Shown here piece by piece: positions 5,614 through 11,547 of a stretch of DNA of 11,547 bases (position 1 is the first letter of the stretch; each line of letters begins with the position of its first letter). The stretch lies in the NCBI GenBank assembly GCA_041686315.1, contig JAWLEC010000103.1, positions 1 to 11,547 of the forward strand. The letters are read 5' to 3'. Below the pieces are notes generated by a model. That model made no database searches. It was given only the letters and a program-made list of their open reading frames with translations, and had not been told where the DNA came from. The DNA comes from Sva-07 sp041686315 (GTDB lineage Bacteria > Actinomycetota > Acidimicrobiia > Acidimicrobiales > Ilumatobacteraceae). A program made the position numbers and the translations under genes.

Positions 5614-7005
5614 ATGTTCCGCCGGATCACACCTGCGCTCGCCACCGTCGCGCTCGTCGTGGGTGCGTGCGGTTCCGCTGGTGACGACAGCGGCGGCGAG
5701 CTGTCTCCGTCCACACCCCTTCCGACGATCGGTGGGGTCGGCAGCCTGCCCGACACGGTGCCGGATGCGCGTAACCCGATCGTGCGGGTGCCGCGCCCGG
5801 TGAACGACGACGGTTCGGTCGCCGAGTTGCCCGGTGAGCAGGTCGACGGCAACCGTGTCCTGGTGATCGGCGACTCGATCATGGCGTCGACGGCACGGCG
5901 CTACGGCGGCCAGATGTGCGACGAGCTCGTACCGCTCGGCTGGGCGGTACAGGTGGAGGCCGAACCGAGCAGGTTCGTCGAGTTCGGCAACCGTGTGCTC
6001 GACCGGGTGTTCGATCCGCTGGGCGTACTCGCCGGCGACGACGAGGACTGGGACGCTGCCGTCGTGTTCCTCGGCAGCAACTACCGCGGCGACCAGGATG
6101 CCTACGAGGACGAACTCCGCGAGATCCTCGACACGCTGGTTCCCCGCCCGACGCTGCTGTTCACGGTCACCGAGTTCCGCCCGAACTGGTCGGAGGTCAA
6201 CGACGTGGTCCGCGAGCTCGGCCGGGAGTACGACAACGTCACCGTCGTCGACTGGGAGGAGATCTCCAAGGCGCCGGGTGTGATCAGCAGCGACCGCCAG
6301 CACCCGACCGAGGCCGGTCGCGGGGTGCTCGCCCAGGTGACGGCGGCGTCGCTCGGTGCGGTCGGTCTCGGTGACGGGGAGTGCCTGCGTTCGGCGTTCA
6401 CCGACGACTCGGCGATCAACGGTGGCGGATCGGGCTCGCTCGGCTCGCCTTCGACGGGCAGCTCGTCGAGTTCGGGCAGCTCGTCGGGTTCGGGCAGCTC
6501 GGGTTCGGGCAGTTCCGGGTCCGGTTCCACGTCGAGCGGCGCAGGTTCGTCCGACGGCGACAGCAGTGTCGGCAACGGCAGCGACGCAGGCACGACCGGC
6601 GACGGCACGACCGGCGACGGCACGACCGACGGGAGCGGCACCGCGGACCCGGGCGCCGATGGCACGACCGGCGGTGACTCCGCAACGACGGAGGACGGCT
6701 CGACCGACGGCGGCGGCACGGACGACGGAACCGATGGCGGCACGGACGAAGGAACCGGTGGCGGTACGGACGACGGAACCGGTGGCGGTACGGACGAAGG
6801 AACCGGTGGCGGTACGGACGAAGGAACCGGTGGCGGTACGGACGACGGAACCGCTGGCGGCACTGATGGCGACCCGGTGGCGGACACCACGCCACCGCCG
6901 GCCACGCCGCCGCCGCCCACGGATCCACCGGTGACGGCATCACCCACGATGTCGCCACCACCCGCCCCCGCCCCGACGCAGCCGGCGACCACCGTCACCC
7001 CCTGA
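5614..7005 (+). CDS. SGNH/GDSL-hydrolase-like lipoprotein with long repetitive low-complexity tail
   Basis: With ATG 5614 the protein has 463 residues. Residues 1-19 are a lipoprotein signal (MFRRITPALATVALVVGAC, lipobox VGAC, Cys19). A Pro/Gly linker leads to an SGNH-hydrolase-like domain at about 78-254. It shows block I 'VLVIGDSIMAS' with the nucleophile Ser88, 'VVFLGSNYRG' in the place of the G-x-N block (Gly154, Asn156), and 'SSDRQHPTEAG' as the D-x-x-H block (Asp227, His230). The expected catalytic residues are thus present, suggesting an esterase or acyl-group hydrolase on the outer membrane face; the substrate is unknown. From about residue 270 the tail is Ser/Gly-rich, then Gly/Thr/Asp-rich with tandem repeats, and ends Pro/Thr-rich, probably a flexible wall-spanning stalk. 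ATG 5605 is a second possible start; 5614 gives the cleaner signal peptide. A weak -10-like TTCAAT lies 7 bases before it. Confidence 0.82.
   Translation: MFRRITPALATVALVVGACGSAGDDSGGELSPSTPLPTIGGVGSLPDTVPDARNPIVRVPRPVNDDGSVAELPGEQVDGNRVLVIGDSIMASTARRYGGQMCDELVPLGWAVQVEAEPSRFVEFGNRVLDRVFDPLGVLAGDDEDWDAAVVFLGSNYRGDQDAYEDELREILDTLVPRPTLLFTVTEFRPNWSEVNDVVRELGREYDNVTVVDWEEISKAPGVISSDRQHPTEAGRGVLAQVTAASLGAVGLGDGECLRSAFTDDSAINGGGSGSLGSPSTGSSSSSGSSSGSGSSGSGSSGSGSTSSGAGSSDGDSSVGNGSDAGTTGDGTTGDGTTDGSGTADPGADGTTGGDSATTEDGSTDGGGTDDGTDGGTDEGTGGGTDDGTGGGTDEGTGGGTDEGTGGGTDDGTAGGTDGDPVADTTPPPATPPPPTDPPVTASPTMSPPPAPAPTQPATTVTP
6589..6633 (+). repeat. Short 15-base tandem repeat (Gly-Thr-Thr-Gly-Asp)
   Basis: GGCACGACCGGCGAC occurs twice in tandem (6589-6603, 6604-6618), followed by a diverged third copy to 6633. 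It is in frame and encodes GTTGD units in the tail of the SGNH-like lipoprotein. Confidence 0.8.
6727..6870 (+). repeat. 24-base in-frame tandem repeat, six units (GTGGGTDE/D)
   Basis: Six 24-base units start at 6727, 6751, 6775, 6799, 6823 and 6847. Units 2-5 are identical except that the last codon alternates GAA/GAC; the first and last units are diverged at codons 3, 5 and beyond. Each unit encodes Gly-Thr-Gly-Gly-Gly-Thr-Asp-(Glu/Asp). Near-perfect nucleotide identity points to recent duplication or slippage, and the multiple-of-three unit keeps the reading frame whatever the copy number. Confidence 0.93.
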
Positions 7006-7046
7006 TCCCGCTCCGATCCAGCGACGTCGGGTCCGACCACGTGCGG

Positions 7047-7062
7047 CGGCCGTCGACGGCCG
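7047..7062. promoter_or_regulatory. 16-base perfect palindrome between the SGNH-like and ABC-F genes
   Basis: CGGCCGTCGACGGCCG is its own reverse complement and lies 41 bases past the lipoprotein stop in a 143-base gap. As RNA it forms a 6-bp G/C stem with a TCGA loop and could end the lipoprotein transcript. As DNA it could be an operator upstream of the ABC-F gene. No T-run follows. The rest of the gap shows only the -10-like element at 7137. Confidence 0.4.
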
Positions 7063-7136
7063 GTCGGCGTGCCGGATGACCGTGCAGATGACCCTGCCGC
7101 GTCGGTGAGCCGGGCGACGTGACGGTGAACCGCCCG

Positions 7137-7142
7137 TAGCCT
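7137..7142 (+). promoter_or_regulatory. Putative -10 element (TAGCCT), leaderless ABC-F transcript
   Basis: TAGCCT fits TANNNT and lies 6 bases before GTG 7149, with no Shine-Dalgarno at normal distance. This supports the GTG as first codon of a leaderless mRNA. Confidence 0.5.
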
Positions 7143-7148
7143 GGACGG

Positions 7149-8765
<1,617 letters not shown>

Positions 8766-8789
8766 GCCGGTTTCGGCGATCGCTGCGTT

Positions 8790-8804
8790 GCGAGCGTTCC
8801 TCGC
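8790..8804. terminator. Weak hairpin in the convergent gap (possible bidirectional terminator)
   Basis: GCGAG (8790-8794) and CTCGC (8800-8804) form a 5-bp stem with a five-base loop in the 55-base gap where the ABC-F and YjbR-family genes meet. A GCGATCGC palindrome lies just upstream (8776-8783). No T-run is seen on either strand, so this is only a position-based suggestion. Confidence 0.25.
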
Positions 8805-8820
8805 TGCCCGTGTGGCCGCG

Positions 8821-9213
8821 TCAGGTCTCGTCGAGGCGGGCGACGAGCGTGCGTGGGGCGGTGAGGCGGTAGGAGGCGTCGAGCAGTTCGGCGATCTCGG
8901 TCCAGTCGGTGTGGTCGTCGAGGTCGACACCGATCCAGCCGCTCGGACCGAGGTAGGCGGGTAGGTAGACCCGATTCTCCCCGAGCAGGGCGCGGCGGTC
9001 GCCGGGGTCGGGTTGCACCACCACCGAGTGTGGGTGCTGCACCCACTTGCCGTCCACCTTCAGCGAGCCGCCGTAGTACGCGAAGACCTTCTTCGTGTGG
9101 AACGCCGGGCGTCCGTGTGACACCTTCTCGGCCGTCTCGGGCAGTGCCGCAGCCAGCTCGCGGACGCGAGGCAGGAACGGATCGTCGTCGTCGAACATCT
9201 GCGGATGGGCCAT
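8821..9213 (-). CDS. MmcQ/YjbR family protein
   Basis: The 130-residue product matches the length and pattern of the MmcQ/YjbR (CyaY-like fold, once called DUF419) family. An N-terminal helix 'FLPRVRELAAALPETAEKVSHGRPAFHTKKVFAYYGG' gives the conserved Glu...His-Gly-Arg-Pro-Ala-Phe signature. It is followed by 'VVVQPDPGDRRALL', 'RVYLPAYLGPSGWIGVDLD' with the family-typical Gly-x-x-Gly-Trp, and the C-terminal 'DWTEIAELLDASYRLTAPRTLVARLD'. The family is predicted to bind DNA but has no firm molecular role. ATG 9213 was chosen over an upstream ATG at 9258 because the N-terminal helix begins just after it and TACGCT lies 6 bases before it, as at other starts here. It is a single-gene unit, convergent with ABC-F and divergent from the second LLM gene. 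Confidence 0.88.
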   Translation of the reverse strand: MAHPQMFDDDDPFLPRVRELAAALPETAEKVSHGRPAFHTKKVFAYYGGSLKVDGKWVQHPHSVVVQPDPGDRRALLGENRVYLPAYLGPSGWIGVDLDDHTDWTEIAELLDASYRLTAPRTLVARLDET

Positions 9214-9219
9214 GCCCCG

Positions 9220-9225
9220 AGCGTA
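9220..9225 (-). promoter_or_regulatory. Putative -10 element (TACGCT on minus strand) of the YjbR-family gene
   Basis: Read on the minus strand, TACGCT fits TANNNT and ends 6 bases before ATG 9213. There is no Shine-Dalgarno at a usable distance, so a leaderless transcript is likely. Confidence 0.5.
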
Positions 9226-9306
9226 GATCGACGTCTCGCGGCAGTGGGACGGATCCACCTCGGCGCCTGCCGGCGGCCGGATGGCCGTTCGGCATCGGAG
9301 CGCGGG

Positions 9307-9312
9307 TACGGT
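9307..9312 (+). promoter_or_regulatory. Putative -10 element (TACGGT) of the second LLM oxidoreductase
   Basis: TACGGT fits TANNNT and lies 8 bases before ATG 9321. With the minus-strand TACGCT at 9220-9225 it makes the 107-base gap a divergent promoter region. Confidence 0.45.
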
Positions 9313-9320
9313 CGGCGGCC

Positions 9321-10229
9321 ATGAGAATCGGATCGTTCGGTGGGGCCATCAACTCGGGGACGCTCGACGACGTGGTGGACGAGGCCCGCCGGGCCGAGGC
9401 CGACGGCTTCGCGTCCTACTGGGTGCCCAACATCTTCGGGCACGACGCACTCACCACGCTGGCCGTCGTCGGGCGCGAGGTGCCACGCCTCGAGCTGGGT
9501 ACGTCGGTCGTGCCCACGTTCCCCCGCCATCCCATGGCGATCGCCCAGCAGTGCGCCACCGTCAGCGCCGCCTGCGACGGCCGCCTCACGCTCGGGATCG
9601 GGCTGAGCCACAAGGTCGTGATCGAGAACATGATGGGCCTGAGCTACGACAAGCCGGTCCGCCACATCCGCGACTACCTGAGCATCCTCGGCCCGCTCAG
9701 CCGTGGCGAACCGGTGAATCACCAGGGTGAGGCATACCGCACGATGGGTGCCATCGACGCCAAGGGTGCGCCACCGTACTCCATCGTGGTGGCTGCTCTC
9801 GGCCCGCAGATGTTGAAGGCCACGGCCGAACTCGCCGACGGCACGATCACGTGGTGCACCGGCCCGAAGACCCTCGCCGAGCACGTGATCCCCACGATCA
9901 ACGCCGCCGCCGACGAAGCAGGTCGGCCTGCGCCGCGGGTGATCGTCGGCCTGCCGGTCTGCGTCACCGACGACAAGGCGAGCGCCCGCGAGCGGGCCGC
10001 CAAGGTGTTCGAGATCTACGGGTCGCTGCCCAGCTACCGGGCGATGCTCGACCGTGAGGGCGTGGCCGGGCCCGAGGACATCGCCATCACCGGATCCGAG
10101 CAGGAGGTCGTCGATCGCATCGGTGCGCTCGCCGACATCGGGGTCACCGACTTCGCCGGCTCGGAGTTCCCCGGCAACCCCGACGAGGCATCCGCCACGC
10201 GGGCGGCGATCAAGCGCGCCATCGGCTGA
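9321..10229 (+). CDS. F420-dependent LLM-class oxidoreductase (resembles the TIGR03564 / MSMEG_4879 family)
   Basis: The 302-residue luciferase-like TIM-barrel protein begins 'MRIGSFGGAINSGTLDDVVDEARRAEADGF'. It continues 'VPNIFGHDALTTLAVVGREVPRLELGTSVVPTFPRHPMAIAQQ', 'CDGRLTLGIGLSHKVVIENMMGLSYDKPVRHIRDYLSIL', and 'VVAALGPQMLKATAELADGTITWCTGPKTLAEHVIP'. I recognise this set of motifs from actinobacterial proteins labelled TIGR03564 F420-dependent LLM oxidoreductases; the assignment is from memory, not a search. It is expected to be a cytoplasmic, soluble hydride-transfer enzyme using reduced F420, substrate unknown. It differs strongly from the other LLM protein in this window (2777-3685), so the two are not recent duplicates. 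The ATG at 9321 matches the family start and has a TANNNT element 8 bases upstream. It is followed after 70 bases by the crotonase gene on the same strand, which has its own -10-like element. Confidence 0.92.
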   Translation: MRIGSFGGAINSGTLDDVVDEARRAEADGFASYWVPNIFGHDALTTLAVVGREVPRLELGTSVVPTFPRHPMAIAQQCATVSAACDGRLTLGIGLSHKVVIENMMGLSYDKPVRHIRDYLSILGPLSRGEPVNHQGEAYRTMGAIDAKGAPPYSIVVAALGPQMLKATAELADGTITWCTGPKTLAEHVIPTINAAADEAGRPAPRVIVGLPVCVTDDKASARERAAKVFEIYGSLPSYRAMLDREGVAGPEDIAITGSEQEVVDRIGALADIGVTDFAGSEFPGNPDEASATRAAIKRAIG

Positions 10230-10286
10230 CGAACCCTGCCTCGCCCCACGGTTCACCGTCCGTCATTCGTACGCCGGCGTCTGACA

Positions 10287-10292
10287 TAGGGT
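10287..10292 (+). promoter_or_regulatory. Putative -10 element (TAGGGT) of the crotonase gene
   Basis: TAGGGT fits TANNNT and lies 7 bases before ATG 10300. No Shine-Dalgarno is present at normal distance. The crotonase and the overlapping hydrolase gene may share this promoter. Confidence 0.5.
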
Positions 10293-10299
10293 TCGGCGG

Positions 10300-11121
10300 A
10301 TGGAGCACCTGGGGTTGATCGTCGACGAGCGGGGTGTGGCGACGATCACGATCGAGCATCCGCCGATCAACCTGATGTCGGTGGAGGTGCTGATCGAACT
10401 CCTGCAGATCGGCGAGCAGCTGGCCGGCGACGACGACGTCCGCGTCGTGGTGCTGCGGTCGGCGAACCCCGAGTGGTTCATCGCCCACTTCGACGTGGAG
10501 GCGATCCTCTGGCTGCCCGTCGATCAACCGCCGGCCACCGAGCTCAACGGTTTCGACCGGATGTGCGAGACGTACCGCACGATGCCCAAGCCGACGATCG
10601 CCGTGATCGAAGGTCGCGTCGGTGGCGGTGGGGACGAACTGGCGCTGGCCTGCGACATGCGCTTCGCGTCGCCCGACGCGGTGTTCAACCAGCCGGAGGT
10701 GGCGATCGGGATCATCCCCGGAGGTGGTGGCACCGTCCGCCTGCCGCGGCTGATCGGTCGAAGCCGGGCGATGGAGGCGGTGCTCGGTTGCGACGACATC
10801 GACGCCGCCACGGCCGAGCGGTGGGGCTGGGTCAACCGGGTACTGCCGCCCGACCAACTGCACCGTTTCGTCGACCGTCTCGCCGGACGGATCGCTTCGT
10901 TTCCCGCCGACGCGGTGGCGGCGGCCAAGGCCAGTGTGCTGCGCGCCGAGACGTTCGTGGACGACGACCTCCTCGCCGAGTCGGCCGCGTTCGACGCCAC
11001 GCTGGCGGACCCCGAGACCCGCCGGCGCTCGCAGGCATTCCTCGCCGGCGGTGGACAGACACCCGAGGGCGAACGCCGCCTCGGGGAGCTGGCCGAGGAA
11101 CTCGGCACACTGGAGGCGTGA
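10300..11121 (+). CDS. Enoyl-CoA hydratase/isomerase (crotonase) family protein
   Basis: The 273-residue product has the crotonase fold. Residues 11-26 give 'RGVATITIEHPPINLM' (usual strand and substrate loop). 'FIAHFDVEAI' (60-69) occupies the first oxyanion-hole position, and 'AVIEGRVGGGGDELALACDMRFAS' (101-124) the second. 'FNQPEVAIGIIPGGGGTVRLPRLIGRSRAME' follows. Both glutamates that act in enoyl-CoA hydration are present by eye: Glu113 in GGGGDEL and Glu133 in NQPE. Hydratase activity on a 2-enoyl-CoA in beta-oxidation-type catabolism is therefore plausible, although isomerase or other crotonase reactions cannot be excluded. The first oxyanion loop reads Ala-His-Phe-Asp in place of the common Ala-Gly-x-Asp. 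The C-terminal part has the usual 'RWGWVNRVLPPDQL' and trimer-side helices. The stop codon TGA overlaps the GTG of the next gene. ATG 10300 is supported by TAGGGT 7 bases upstream. Confidence 0.93.
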   Translation: MEHLGLIVDERGVATITIEHPPINLMSVEVLIELLQIGEQLAGDDDVRVVVLRSANPEWFIAHFDVEAILWLPVDQPPATELNGFDRMCETYRTMPKPTIAVIEGRVGGGGDELALACDMRFASPDAVFNQPEVAIGIIPGGGGTVRLPRLIGRSRAMEAVLGCDDIDAATAERWGWVNRVLPPDQLHRFVDRLAGRIASFPADAVAAAKASVLRAETFVDDDLLAESAAFDATLADPETRRRSQAFLAGGGQTPEGERRLGELAEELGTLEA

Positions 11122-11547
11122 CCGCTCGACGACGCCGGAGCATCCGCTCGTCGGGCCCACCGGTCGTCGTCGCCACCGTCGCCGCTCTGGTGCTGGCGGC
11201 GTGCGCAGGGAGCGTCGACGTGGCCGTCGAGCGCGCCGATCGCATCGGCGCGTCACCCGGTGATCGAGAGCTCTCGCCGGCCGAACCTGACCTGGTGGCG
11301 GCCGTCGAGTGGGATGCCTGTGGCCGGTTCGGGATGCCGGACGGGCCGAACGCCGGTCGTTGGGAGTGCGCCACGATCGAGGCGCCGATGGACCCGTTCT
11401 CGCCGGGCGACACGAGCCTCGATCCGGTGCAGCTGGCCGTCACACGCCACCCGGCCACGGGCGGCCGGCGCGGCGTCCTCGTGGTGAACCCCGGCGGGCC
11501 GGGGGCGCCGGGCCTCGACGCCGTCTGGTCGGCAGCTCGGGGCGCAG
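11118..11547 (+). CDS. Alpha/beta-hydrolase lipoprotein (partial, runs off the right edge)
   Basis: The frame opens at GTG 11118, overlapping the crotonase stop (GTGA), and stays open for 143 codons to the window edge. A basic N-terminus (TARRRRSIRSSG), a hydrophobic stretch and lipobox LAAC (Cys29) mark a lipoprotein. Then 'VEWDACGRFGMPDG', 'RWECATIEAPMDP' and 'GVLVVNPGGPGAPGLDAVW' follow. These are the landmarks of secreted actinobacterial alpha/beta hydrolases of the tripeptidyl-aminopeptidase/Hip1-like type: a Cys pair (Cys68, Cys84, probably a disulfide), the ECATxxVPxD-like strand, and the N-P-G-G-P-G oxyanion loop. The nucleophile elbow and the rest of the triad lie beyond the edge, so activity cannot be judged. 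The likely role is hydrolysis of peptides or esters outside the membrane. The coupling to a cytoplasmic crotonase is odd. GGAGG just ahead of the GTG is too close for an ideal ribosome site, supporting coupling. Confidence 0.85.
   Translation, partial: MTARRRRSIRSSGPPVVVATVAALVLAACAGSVDVAVERADRIGASPGDRELSPAEPDLVAAVEWDACGRFGMPDGPNAGRWECATIEAPMDPFSPGDTSLDPVQLAVTRHPATGGRRGVLVVNPGGPGAPGLDAVWSAARGA

Noticed and set aside
6421..6900. Possible CRISPR array or satellite because of the many short direct repeats
   Set aside because: The repeats are tandem, have no spacers, are multiples of three and keep a reading frame of the lipoprotein; this is a coding low-complexity tail.
9060..10256. A 398-codon minus-strand open frame opposite the second LLM gene
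   Set aside because: No motif is recognisable, it overlaps the start of the YjbR gene in another frame, and the plus strand carries clear LLM motifs.

Overview
The window looks like ordinary chromosome from a high-GC actinobacterium. Strong G/C third-position bias, two F420-type luciferase-like oxidoreductases, an actinobacterial-style MscL, several exported lipoproteins and many apparently leaderless genes fit the class Acidimicrobiia (for example Ilumatobacter-like marine lineages). That placement is inference, because no rRNA or other phylogenetic marker is present. I see no tRNA, rRNA, CRISPR array, insertion sequence, integrase, phage gene or attachment site. No gene-free stretch exceeds 300 bases; the longest is the 188-base divergent gap at 4059-4246.

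Layout. Positions 1-4058 form a minus-strand block, read right to left: a small two-helix membrane protein (4058-3804), a luciferase-like monooxygenase (3685-2777), a double-hotdog acyl-CoA thioesterase-like protein that overlaps it by 4 bases (2780-1947), and a large beta-propeller lipoprotein that runs off the left edge (1877-1). From 4247 to 8765 the genes are on the plus strand: an SDR oxidoreductase, the mechanosensitive channel gene mscL, an SGNH-hydrolase-like lipoprotein with a long repetitive Gly/Ser/Thr/Asp and Pro-rich tail, and an ABC-F ATPase. A single minus-strand MmcQ/YjbR-family gene (9213-8821) converges on the ABC-F gene and diverges from the next plus block. That block holds a second luciferase-like oxidoreductase (9321-10229), a crotonase-family enoyl-CoA hydratase (10300-11121), and the start of an alpha/beta-hydrolase lipoprotein (11118 to the right edge) that overlaps the crotonase stop codon by 4 bases.

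How they fit together. The monooxygenase/thioesterase pair, the SDR, the second F420-type oxidoreductase and the crotonase are typical of actinobacterial acyl-CoA, lipid or sterol-like metabolism. Only the thioesterase and its upstream oxidoreductase are tied by gene overlap strongly enough to suggest a shared substrate. Three proteins carry lipoprotein signals (beta-propeller, SGNH-like, alpha/beta hydrolase) and would act on the outer face of the membrane. MscL provides osmotic safety release, and the ABC-F protein acts on ribosomes.

The most distinctive non-coding signal is that five genes have a TANNNT hexamer 6-8 bases before the start codon, the arrangement expected for leaderless transcripts. 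By contrast mscL has a Shine-Dalgarno site and a hairpin-bearing leader. I did not find convincing evidence of a new multi-gene system; the findings are moderate curiosities.
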